From Rhodospirillales bacterium (GTDB lineage Bacteria > Pseudomonadota > Alphaproteobacteria > Acetobacterales > Acetobacteraceae): a stretch of DNA of 37,449 nt. Positions 27,800 through 35,428 of the stretch are shown here, in pieces. Under the pieces are notes generated by a model. It ran no database searches. It saw only the letters and a program-made list of their open reading frames with translations, and was not told the origin of the DNA. The DNA is taken from the NCBI GenBank assembly GCA_017304945.1, contig JAFKLG010000108.1, positions 1 to 37,449 on the forward strand. Direction: 5' to 3'. How positions within the stretch are numbered: position 1 is the stretch's first letter; each line of letters starts with the position of its first letter. Position numbers and translations under genes: made by a program.

Positions 27800-27830
27800 G
27801 GCACTTGCTCCTGGGCGAGACATTCGGAAC

Positions 27831-27896
27831 GGAATAAGAACACTAAACCATAGGTTGCATGCCATTGCAAGCACACACGGTGTTTTTTCCTATTCC
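27831..27896. promoter_or_regulatory. Nested dyad (candidate operator) between the 126-aa gene and the repressor
   Basis: Three inverted pairs share nearly one centre. GGAATA (27831-27836) pairs with TATTCC (27891-27896). AACAC (27839-27843) pairs with GTGTT (27880-27884). TTGCA (27855-27859) pairs with TGCAA (27866-27870). The right arm contains GTGTTTTTTCCTATT (27880-27894), 14/15 identical to the motif at 27393-27407. This is the expected arrangement for a dimeric repressor that controls both divergent promoters, including its own. Clear -10 and -35 boxes were not resolved. Confidence 0.55.
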
Positions 27897-27965
27897 ATTC
27901 GGCGCCAATTCCTACCAGAGTCCCCTGTCCGTCGAGTCGCTCGACGGTGGACCACGGGATCGTTG

Positions 27966-28616
27966 ATGAAACATGAGGATATCTGGCGCGCGCTCGACAC
28001 GCTCGCCGCGGAGAACGGGCTGTCGGCCTCGGGCCTCGCCAAGCGGGCGGGACTCGATCCGACCACGTTCAATCCGTCCAAGCGGCGCATGCCGGATGGT
28101 CGTGCGCGTTGGCCCAGCACGGAGAGCATCGCCAAGGTGCTCGATGCGACCGGCGCGACGATGGAGGCCTTCACCACGCTGGTGTCGGGTGCTCGCGCGC
28201 TGGCCAGCACGGCCCCGCCGCGCGGCGCCTCACGGCGCGTGCCGCTGATCGGGCTCGCGCAAGCCGGCGGTGATGGGTTTTTCGACGATGGGGGCTACCC
28301 GGTGGGCGGCGGCTGGGACGAGGTGAGCCTGCCCGAGATCGCCGACCCCAACGCCTATGCGCTCGAGATCAGCGGCGATTCGATGGAGCCGGTGTTTCGT
28401 GACGGCGACCTGGTGATCGTCTCTCCGGCGGCGCCGATCCGGCGCGGCGACCGCGTTGTGGTGCGCACGGCCGAGGGCGAAGTGATGGCCAAGCAGCTCG
28501 CGCGACGGTCGGCGCGCCGGGTCGAGCTCAAGAGCCTCAACCCGGCGCACCCCGACTACAGTTTCGACCTTGCCGCGGTGACCTGGATCCACCGCATCAT
28601 CTGGGCGAGCCAGTGA
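27966..28616 (+). CDS. HTH repressor with S24 (LexA/CI-type) peptidase domain
   Basis: The ATG at 27966 (MKHEDIWRALDTLAAENGLSASGLAKRAGL) begins a helix-turn-helix DNA-binding domain (about 1-70) containing SKRRMPDGRARWPSTESIAKVL. The S24 domain (about 90-216) has a possible self-cleavage Ala100-Gly101 (AQAGG), nucleophile Ser139 in SGDSMEP, and general base Lys176 in VMAKQL. The Ser-Lys spacing of 37 equals that of LexA and UmuD. Proteins with this opening occur in many alphaproteobacteria as chromosomal genes, so they need not mark a prophage. RecA-stimulated cleavage, and so induction by DNA damage, is possible but not shown. The gene diverges from the 126-aa gene and probably regulates it and itself. 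Confidence 0.9.
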   Translation: MKHEDIWRALDTLAAENGLSASGLAKRAGLDPTTFNPSKRRMPDGRARWPSTESIAKVLDATGATMEAFTTLVSGARALASTAPPRGASRRVPLIGLAQAGGDGFFDDGGYPVGGGWDEVSLPEIADPNAYALEISGDSMEPVFRDGDLVIVSPAAPIRRGDRVVVRTAEGEVMAKQLARRSARRVELKSLNPAHPDYSFDLAAVTWIHRIIWASQ

Positions 28617-28647
28617 TCGCGGCGTGGCGCGGCGCGGTCGTGCCGGA

Positions 28648-28866
28648 TCAGGTGATCTTGCCGAGGATGTAGCCGACGCCCAGGGCGAGCAGCGCCATGG
28701 CGATCGGCTGCTCGCGGGCGAAGCGCGCCAGTTGGTCGCCCGCCTGTTCCGGGTTCGCGGCCATGTCGTTGATCACCCGACCGGACGCGTCATAGAGCTT
28801 GCTGGCCGCCTGCTGCGCCTGCTCGCCCAGATCCTGATGCACACCGTTGCTCGTCTGCTCGCTCAT
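28648..28866 (-). CDS. DUF883/ElaB-like small membrane-anchored protein
   Basis: The ATG at 28866 has AAGGGA about 8 bases upstream. The 72-residue product has an amphipathic helix (LGEQAQQAASKLYDASGRVINDM) and a basic-acidic mid part. It ends in one membrane helix (QPIAMALLALGVGYILGKIT). Length, heptad-like N-terminal part and C-terminal anchor fit the ElaB/YqjD/DUF883 group, some of which bind stationary-phase ribosomes to the membrane. Sequence similarity to those proteins is modest by eye, so only the group is called. It converges with the S24 repressor gene over 31 bp. Confidence 0.8.
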   Translation of the reverse strand: MSEQTSNGVHQDLGEQAQQAASKLYDASGRVINDMAANPEQAGDQLARFAREQPIAMALLALGVGYILGKIT

Positions 28867-28920
28867 GCGCGAATCCCTTCCTTGCGACGGAGAGCCAAAC
28901 GCCCCCTCTCCGACCGGGTT

Positions 28921-29133
28921 TCAACCGTCGCGCTGCGCCGCCTCGATGGCGTGCCGCAGCGCCTCTCCCTCGAGCACGACCTCCCGGCCGCGGGTGATCC
29001 GTTGGGCGACCCAGCCATCGCCGGCCGCGGCATCGGCGATCGCGGTCGGGAGGTCGGGCGCCATCAGGAGGCCCTCGGTCCCGTCCACGCGAATCCGGTG
29101 CAGCAGATAGCCCACGGGCGCGAAGCAGCTCAT
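28921..29133 (-). CDS. Small hypothetical protein coupled to the CoA-transferase gene
   Basis: The start ATG at 29133 overlaps the CoA-transferase stop by 4 bp (ATGA). The 70-residue product (MSCFAPVGYLLHRIRVDGTEGLLMAPD) continues with LPTAIADAAAGDGWVAQRITRGREVVLEGEALRHAIEAAQ. It looks like a small mixed alpha/beta domain. Third-position GC bias and the overlap support a real gene. No family is recognised; a role next to the CoA-transferase is plausible. Confidence 0.7.
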   Translation of the reverse strand: MSCFAPVGYLLHRIRVDGTEGLLMAPDLPTAIADAAAGDGWVAQRITRGREVVLEGEALRHAIEAAQRDG

Positions 29134-30521
29134 GCCGCCCACTCCGGCGCGTCGCCCCCGAGGGGCGCGGAAGAGCGGTCCCACCGGGTCGGCGTCTCGG
29201 AGAGCTGGGCGGCATGGCGCAGCGCGGAGAGATGGCCGAGTGGACCGGTGGAGTCCTCGAGCAGGTCGGCGATGTCGGCGCGGGCGGGCGCTGCCGGGCC
29301 GGTGAGCCCGTTCGGAACGCGGCCGAGGTCGCGGATCCACCGGCCGGTGCGCGCGAGCGACACCTCCACGTGCCAACTCCCGCCTTCAGTGGCGCGGCGG
29401 TGCAGCGCGGTGAGCGCCCCGAAGGCGAGCAGGTAGCCGGAGGCGTGATCGAGGGCCTGGCAGGGGAGCGGCCGGGGCGCGGTCTCGCCGGCCGCGGCGG
29501 CTTCGGCGTGATTGAAGCCGCTTGCGGTCTGCACGAGGCTGTCGAAGCCGCGGCGGCCCGCCCAGGGGCCCGCCGACCCATAGGCGGAGAGCGAGACATA
29601 GACGATCCCCGGCCGTTGGCGTGCGACCTCCTGCGGACCGAAGCCGAGGTCGGCGAGCCCGCCGGGCCGGTACCCCTGCATGAAGATATCGGCTTTCGCC
29701 AGCAAGGCCTGCAAGGCGGCGCGGCCGGCGGGCTCGCGCAGCTCGACGAAGGCGGAGCGCTTGCCGCGATTGGTGTCGAGCAGCAGCAGCGGGAGGTTGG
29801 GCAGGTTCGGGCTGGCGACGTTCAGCACCTCCGCGCCGTGGGCGGCGAGGGTGCGTCCGCAAATGGGTCCGGCGAGCACGCGCGTCAGGTCGAGTACCCG
29901 CAGGCCGGCCAGGGGGCGCGCGGCCGGTGCGAGCGGCTGCGGCGGCGCGTCGCCGAGTTTGGTCAGGCGGACGAGCGGCAGGGTGGGCACGGCATGGCCC
30001 TGGGGATGGGCGTCCCATTCCTCGAAACTGCGCATGGCGGTGACGCAGAGTCCGGCCTCGGCCGCTGCGTCTTCGAAGGCGAAGGCATCCCAATCCCGCA
30101 ACGCCGCGGCGACGGCGGCCTTGTCATAGGCACATCCGAGCAGGCGGAGGACGCCGTCGCGGTGGTGGGGAAAGTTGGTGTGGAGGCGCACCCAGCGCCC
30201 GTCGCTGCACGGGTAAGTCCCGGCGATCGCGTCCCACGGATCCTTCGGGGCCTCTCCCTGCAGCGAGACGTAGCGTTCAGAGAGGAATTCGAGGGCCGCG
30301 TGGCGCATGTCGACGGCGACGCGCTGGCGACGCCCGCCGCGGAGCCGCCACACGGAGGCGGCCGCGAGGGCGGCGGCGGCGATGCTGACCTGGGCGGCGG
30401 TTCCCATCCGGAAGCTCGAGGGCAGGACGGGGTCGGCGCCGGTCAGCAGGAGATCGCCGAGCGCATCGGCGGGCAGGCGGGCATCGGTCCAGAGGCCGGA
30501 GAGGATCTGGTGCGGGGTCAT
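29130..30521 (-). CDS. CaiB/BaiF-type (class III) CoA-transferase family protein
   Basis: The frame from ATG 30521 (MTPHQILSGLWTDARLP) gives 463 residues; the 96 extra codons upstream come from repeat DNA and are rejected. The N-terminal ~200 residues are a partial first copy of the fold (VAVDMRHAALEFLSERY, DGWVRLH-like GRWVRLHTNFPHH). The second copy begins PLAGLRVLDLTRVLAGPICGRTLAAHGAEVLNV near 208-240. It includes DTNRGKRSAFVELREP, QGYRPGGLADLGFGP and VYVSLSAYGSAGPWAGRRGFDSLVQTASG. These are standard CaiB/BaiF signatures; such enzymes move CoA between carboxylic acids. Substrate is unknown and no acyl-CoA genes adjoin. The small gene at 28921-29133 is translationally coupled. Confidence 0.9.
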   Translation of the reverse strand: MTPHQILSGLWTDARLPADALGDLLLTGADPVLPSSFRMGTAAQVSIAAAALAAASVWRLRGGRRQRVAVDMRHAALEFLSERYVSLQGEAPKDPWDAIAGTYPCSDGRWVRLHTNFPHHRDGVLRLLGCAYDKAAVAAALRDWDAFAFEDAAAEAGLCVTAMRSFEEWDAHPQGHAVPTLPLVRLTKLGDAPPQPLAPAARPLAGLRVLDLTRVLAGPICGRTLAAHGAEVLNVASPNLPNLPLLLLDTNRGKRSAFVELREPAGRAALQALLAKADIFMQGYRPGGLADLGFGPQEVARQRPGIVYVSLSAYGSAGPWAGRRGFDSLVQTASGFNHAEAAAAGETAPRPLPCQALDHASGYLLAFGALTALHRRATEGGSWHVEVSLARTGRWIRDLGRVPNGLTGPAAPARADIADLLEDSTGPLGHLSALRHAAQLSETPTRWDRSSAPLGGDAPEWAA

Positions 30522-30692
30522 GGCGGCGGAGCGTCGCAGGAATTCGTGCGTGGCGGAAGTCGGCGCGGCGGGAGGGAGGCGGGGGGATGTGAGCGAGGGG
30601 CGATCGGGCCGTGCAGCCGCGGGGAGTGTGGTTGCCGATGGGGCCGCGATTTCCCGCAGGCAACGGTCCACGCCGTCGTACTCCACGGAAGT

Positions 30693-30725
30693 CGTGGATG
30701 GCCGGCCTGCGCCGGCCATGACACG
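30693..30725. repeat. REP-like palindrome
   Basis: ATGGCCGGC (30698-30706) and GCCGGCCAT (30711-30719) form a perfect 9-bp stem with a CTGC loop. CGTG (30693) and CACG (30722) extend it past a small bulge. Extragenic palindromes of this GGCCGGC type are common in many high-GC alphaproteobacteria. It lies upstream of the CoA-transferase gene. Confidence 0.6.
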
Positions 30726-30812
30726 TACCTCGCCCGCCGTGACACGTACCTGGCCGGCCATGACACGTGCTCGGCCGGCCCGAGACACGTACCTGGCCGG
30801 CCATGACACGTG
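30711..30812. repeat. Imperfect tandem repeat, about 5 copies of a 20-21 bp unit
   Basis: The unit is roughly GGCCGGCCATGACACGTACCT. Copies vary mainly in the GGCCGGCCATG half, while ACACGTACCT or ACACGTGCT stays. The first copy is the right arm of the REP-like palindrome. The 30522-30820 gap otherwise has no gene I can support; open frames through it are repeat-encoded and are not counted. Confidence 0.8.
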
Positions 30813-30820
30813 ATTGAGGG

Positions 30821-31081
30821 TCAGTGCAGGTGCAGCAGCCCCTGGGTGTAGCGGAACGTCGCCGGTTTGATCAGCTTGTCGCTGGCGACGCGGACCGAGT
30901 GGAGCTTCCCGTCGAGTTCGCGGTGCCAGAAGTCCAGGAACTTGCGCAGCACGGGATATTGGGGGGCGAGGTCGAGGTCCTGCCAGACATAGGTCTGCAG
31001 CAGTTGCGGGTGATCGGGCAGGCGATAGAGGATCTCGGCCGTCGTCAGCCGATAGTCCTTGAGCTGCAACGCAATTCCCAT
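30821..31081 (-). CDS. usg: Usg family protein
   Basis: This 86-residue protein reads MGIALQLKDYRLTTAEILYRLPDHP at the start. A YVWQDLDLAPQYPVLRKFLDFWHRELDGKL core follows, and LIKPATFRYTQGLLHLH ends it. Length and the YRLPDHP...WQ-x-DLAP-x-FP/YP pattern match the small Usg proteins of alphaproteobacteria. They were once proposed as a tryptophan-pathway subunit, but their function is not established. AGAGGA lies about 11 bases before the ATG. It diverges from groES across a 313-bp control region. Confidence 0.9.
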   Translation of the reverse strand: MGIALQLKDYRLTTAEILYRLPDHPQLLQTYVWQDLDLAPQYPVLRKFLDFWHRELDGKLHSVRVASDKLIKPATFRYTQGLLHLH

Positions 31082-31225
31082 AGGCGTTCGCGTCCTCTCT
31101 GGCTATATGCCGCCGTCTGAGGGTCTCGTCCGGCGGCCGGATCTCCTTCGTGTCTCCGCGGATGACAACAGGATGACCGCGGGCCGGTTGTCACCGCAAC
31201 AGAAAAGTGTAGCGAAAACAGTAAG

Positions 31226-31252
31226 TTGGCACTCATCACGCAGGAGTGCTGC
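31226..31252 (+). promoter_or_regulatory. Upstream CIRCE-like element (degenerate)
   Basis: TTGGCACTC, 9 spacer bases, then GAGTGCTGC. The consensus is TTAGCACTC-N9-GAGTGCTAA, so three positions differ. HrcA repressor is known to bind such sites in heat-shock operons. It lies upstream of the predicted -35 at 31259. Confidence 0.65.
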
Positions 31253-31257
31253 CGGCC

Positions 31258-31287
31258 CTTGACTTCCGCCGCGCATGGGCCTAGATC
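31258..31287 (+). promoter_or_regulatory. groESL promoter, sigma-70 and RpoH-like
   Basis: TTGACT (31259-31264), 17 bases, TAGATC (31282-31287) is an acceptable sigma-70 promoter. The same DNA reads CTTG (31258-31261), 18 bases, CCTAGAT (31280-31286). That is one mismatch from the alphaproteobacterial RpoH consensus as I know it (CTTG-N17/18-CYTATNT). Transcription would start near 31294, inside the second CIRCE element. Confidence 0.6.
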
Positions 31288-31288
31288 G

Positions 31289-31315
31289 CTGGCACTCCCA
31301 CCACGGGAGTGCTAA
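31289..31315 (+). promoter_or_regulatory. CIRCE operator of groESL
   Basis: CTGGCACTC, 9 spacer bases, then GAGTGCTAA. The right arm is perfect and the left arm differs at two bases from the CIRCE consensus. It overlaps the predicted start point of transcription, the normal place for HrcA repression. The leader runs on to a CAGGAG ribosome binding site before groES. Confidence 0.85.
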
Positions 31316-31394
31316 CAACCCCGGCGCCTCGAGAGGGCCGGTTCGTTGTGGCAGGCCGTTCAAACCTCATACGAACGACTCAGGAGCGATCCGC

Positions 31395-31709
31395 ATGAAT
31401 TTCCGTCCCCTGCACGACCGGGTCGTGGTCCGTCGGCTGAAGGCCGAAGAGAAGACCGCGGGCGGCATCATCATCCCGGACACGGCCGCCGAGAAGCCGA
31501 TGGAAGGTGAGATCATCGCCGCGGGTCCGGGTGCGCGCAACGAGCAGGGTCAGCTCGTCGCCCTCGACGTGAAGGCCGGCGACCGCGTGCTGTTCGGCAA
31601 GTGGTCCGGCACTGAGGTGAAGATCGATGGTGAGGAGCTCCTGATCATGAAGGAGTCCGACATCATGGGCATCATCGAAGGCGGCGCGGCAAAGAAGAAG
31701 GCGGCCTGA
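31395..31709 (+). CDS. groS: Co-chaperonin GroES
   Basis: The ATG at 31395 has AGGAG 8-9 bases upstream. The 104-residue protein (MNFRPLHDRVVVRRL) shows the mobile loop KTAGGIIIPDTAAEKP near 20-35, then GDRVLFGKWSGTEVKIDGEELLIMKESDIMGII. It forms the seven-subunit lid of GroEL. It ends with a Lys/Ala tail (GGAAKKKAA) slightly longer than in E. coli. It is followed by groEL after 57 bp. The segment 31275-31394 is open in the same frame but carries CIRCE and the leader. Confidence 0.98.
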   Translation: MNFRPLHDRVVVRRLKAEEKTAGGIIIPDTAAEKPMEGEIIAAGPGARNEQGQLVALDVKAGDRVLFGKWSGTEVKIDGEELLIMKESDIMGIIEGGAAKKKAA

Positions 31710-31766
31710 GGCGCCCTTTTCTCCCTAGCTCCCGAGACGACAGCAATCAAACGAGGATGACAACAT

Positions 31767-33404
<1,638 letters not shown>

Positions 33405-33462
33405 GTCGCTGCCTCGGAACGAGCCACCGCAAGGCGGTTCGTTCCGGTGCCTCGACGGAATG

Positions 33463-33491
33463 GGGCGGGTCCTGCGGGGCCCGCCCTTTTT
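33463..33491 (+). terminator. Intrinsic terminator of groESL
   Basis: GGGCGGGTCC and GGGCCCGCCC form a 10-bp stem (one T-G wobble) with a TGCG loop, directly followed by TTTTT. It lies about 60 bases after the groL stop. Confidence 0.9.
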
Positions 33492-33623
33492 CGTCCGCCC
33501 ACGCAACGCAATGAGACGCCGGGTGCTTAGCGGGCTGCGACTTGTTTTATTCTTACGACATCTCACTCCGGAACCGCCGGGATTGTGTGACGAACAAATC
33601 GTCGCGCGCGAGTACCGGGGTGC

Positions 33624-33642
33624 CGTGACGTCACGATTGACT
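33624..33642 (+). promoter_or_regulatory. Perfect palindrome next to a TTGACT box upstream of the first csp gene
   Basis: CGTGACGTCACG (33624-33635) is a perfect 12-bp palindrome. TTGACT (33637-33642) follows directly and could be a -35. No -10 at 17-18 bases is convincing; AATACA at 33664 is the nearest AT-rich hexamer. A promoter here would give a leader of about 120 bases. Confidence 0.35.
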
Positions 33643-33793
33643 CCGGCCGTCACTTCTGTGCGGAATACAGCGTGCAATCGTCGTTTGGCTAGCCTTGCTG
33701 CGCCTCCGTCCATCGGGTGCCGTCAAGACGTGCGAACCCCCGGTTGTCGAAGACGGCGTGCGCTGTTGCACGCCAGACGGAGTAGGCGCGATT

Positions 33794-33997
33794 ATGGCTA
33801 TCGGTACGGTCAAGTGGTTCAATACCACCAAGGGATACGGCTTCATCATGCCGCAGGATGGCGGAAAGGACGTGTTCGTCCACATCACGGCAGTCCAGGC
33901 AGCCGGGATGCGCGGCCTCGATGAAGGTCAGACGATCAGCTACGACGTTGCGATGGAACGCGGCAAGGCCGCAGCCACCAACCTCAAGCTGGCCTGA
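33794..33997 (+). CDS. Cold-shock protein, CspA family (copy 1)
   Basis: The ATG at 33794 starts MAIGTVKWFNTTKGYGF. The 67-residue single cold-shock domain has RNP1-type KGYGFIMP and RNP2-type VFVHITAV. It binds single-stranded RNA/DNA and melts RNA structure. The open frame extends 33 codons upstream, but that part is not cold-shock sequence. It is paired with a near-identical gene 79 bp downstream. Confidence 0.96.
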   Translation: MAIGTVKWFNTTKGYGFIMPQDGGKDVFVHITAVQAAGMRGLDEGQTISYDVAMERGKAAATNLKLA

Positions 33998-34076
33998 AAC
34001 GCCGCTGGCCTTCCCCGGCCGGCGCACCAGAATCCCCGCGAACGCGCCGCATGGCGCACTGGAAGGAGACGTTAAC

Positions 34077-34280
34077 ATGGCTGTTGGAACCGTGAAGTGG
34101 TTCAATGCCACGAAGGGCTTCGGCTTCATCATGCCCCAGGATGGCGGCAAGGACGTATTCGTCCACATCACCGCCGTCCAGGCCGCTGGCCTGAAGGGCC
34201 TCAATGATGGCCAGAAGGTCAGCTACGAGGTCGCGATGGAACGCGGCAAGGCCGCAGCGACCAACCTCAAGCTGGCCTGA
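34077..34280 (+). CDS. Cold-shock protein, CspA family (copy 2)
   Basis: The ATG at 34077 has AAGGAGA about 8 bases upstream, a better ribosome binding site than copy 1. The 67-residue protein (MAVGTVKWFNATKGFGF) differs from copy 1 at roughly ten positions, mostly in the middle (LKGLNDGQKVSYEV). The final ~49 bases of the two genes differ at about two positions. A recent tandem duplication or gene conversion is likely. A strong terminator follows. Confidence 0.96.
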   Translation: MAVGTVKWFNATKGFGFIMPQDGGKDVFVHITAVQAAGLKGLNDGQKVSYEVAMERGKAAATNLKLA

Positions 34281-34307
34281 TCCCGGCCTCCGGCGACTGA
34301 CCAGACG

Positions 34308-34342
34308 GGCCGCGCCTGGAACCCCAGGCGCGGCCTTCTTGC
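34308..34342 (+). terminator. Intrinsic terminator after the csp pair
   Basis: GGCCGCGCCTGG and CCAGGCGCGGCC form a perfect 12-bp stem with an AACC loop, then TTCTTGC. It lies 27 bases after the second csp stop. Confidence 0.8.
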
Positions 34343-34405
34343 GTTCGGCCACCCGATGGCGCCAAGCGTCGCCGGGTGGCCACCGCCCTGCCCTTCGGGA
34401 CCGCC

Positions 34406-35371
34406 ATGTTCACCCTGCCAGAGCTGGAAGCTGCCGCCGACCTGATCCATCAGACCTTCCCCGGGACGCCGCAATACGCCTGGCCTCTGCTGGCCGCGCG
34501 CAGTGGCGCCGAGGTCTGGGTCAAGCACGAGAACCACACCCCCACCGGCGCCTTCAAGCTGCGCGGCGGGCTCGTCTATGCGGACCGGCTGCGGCGCGAA
34601 CGGCCGGAAATCCCGGGAATCGTCTCGGCCACCCGGGGCAATCACGGGCAGTCACTCGCGCTTGCCGGACAGCGCGCCGGCCTCCCCGTGACGATCGTCG
34701 TTCCCGTCGGCAACAGTGCGGAGAAGAACGCGGCCATGCGCGGCTTCGGCGCGCAGTTGGTCGAGCATGGCGCCGACTTCGAGGACGCCCGCGACGAAGC
34801 ACGGCGGCTGGCTGCGGCACAGGGCCTGGAGTTCGCCCCGAGCTTCGCGCCCGACCTGGTGAAGGGGGTTGCGAGCTACAGCCTCGAACTGTTCCGCGCC
34901 GCTCCCCCCCTGCATGCCCTCTACGTTCCGGTCGGACTCGGATCCGGCATTTGCGGGGCCATCCGGACCCGTGACCTGCTGGGCCTCCAGACCGAAATCA
35001 TCGGCGTGCAGAGCTCGGGCGCGGATCCCTATGCCCGCTCGCTTGCCGCCGGCCAGCTCACGGCCATCAACCGCGCCGAGACCGAGGCGGACGGGATCGC
35101 GGTGCGCCAGCCCGATCCCGAGGCGCTGGCCATCATCCGCGACGGTGTTGCCCGCATCGTCACGGTCGACGACGCCGCGATCGCGGCGGCCGTCCGCATC
35201 TATTGGACGGACACGCACAACCTTGCCGAAGGCGCCGGCGCCGCCCCGCTCGCGGCCCTGCTGCAGGAGCGCGAGCGCATGCGCGGGAAGCGCGTGGGCG
35301 TGGTGCTCAGCGGTGGCAACATCGACCTCGCGCTGTTCCGTCGCTGGGTGCTGGAGGAGCCGGCGGCCTGA
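34406..35371 (+). CDS. Threonine dehydratase-like PLP enzyme
   Basis: The ATG at 34406 (MFTLPELEAAADLIHQ) is preferred; a GTG ten codons earlier (34376) is the other choice. The 321-residue fold type II enzyme has the PLP lysine in TPTGAFKLRGG (Lys51), SATRGNHGQSLA, a glycine-rich VGLGSGICGAI phosphate loop, and VVLSGGNIDLALF at the end. It lacks the C-terminal ACT-like domain of biosynthetic IlvA. This resembles the catabolic serine/threonine dehydratase group, which deaminates threonine or serine to 2-oxo acids. Some relatives act on hydroxyaspartate or as racemases, so the substrate is not certain. It converges with the amidase gene over 57 bp. Confidence 0.9.
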   Translation: MFTLPELEAAADLIHQTFPGTPQYAWPLLAARSGAEVWVKHENHTPTGAFKLRGGLVYADRLRRERPEIPGIVSATRGNHGQSLALAGQRAGLPVTIVVPVGNSAEKNAAMRGFGAQLVEHGADFEDARDEARRLAAAQGLEFAPSFAPDLVKGVASYSLELFRAAPPLHALYVPVGLGSGICGAIRTRDLLGLQTEIIGVQSSGADPYARSLAAGQLTAINRAETEADGIAVRQPDPEALAIIRDGVARIVTVDDAAIAAAVRIYWTDTHNLAEGAGAAPLAALLQERERMRGKRVGVVLSGGNIDLALFRRWVLEEPAA

Positions 35372-35399
35372 TCCGCCAGCTCCGCCGAACCTCCGGGGA

Positions 35400-35417
35400 C
35401 GCCGCCCTTTCGCGGCG
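35400..35417. terminator. Weak hairpin between convergent genes
   Basis: CGCCGC-CCTTTC-GCGGCG forms a 6-bp GC stem with a 6-base loop in the gap between the dehydratase and amidase genes. There is no T-run. Confidence 0.35.
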
Positions 35418-35428
35418 GCCTCTCCGTC

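Larger units (their letters stand above)
33405..33793. other. Intergenic region between groL and the first csp gene
   Basis: These 389 bases hold no gene I can support. They contain a GAACGAGCC...GGTTCGTTC imperfect inverted repeat (about 33418-33443), the strong terminator at 33463-33491, and an AT-rich patch near 33540-33555. A perfect 12-bp palindrome is at 33624-33635. Cold-shock genes often have long untranslated leaders, which may account for the 33675-33793 part. Confidence 0.6.

Noticed and set aside
27006..28616. Prophage remnant
   Set aside because: Only the S24 repressor is phage-like, and similar repressors are chromosomal in many alphaproteobacteria. No integrase, structural or lysis genes and no att repeats are seen.
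30711..30812. Tandem repeats as a CRISPR array
   Set aside because: Units of 20-21 bp follow each other with no unique spacers, and no cas genes are present.
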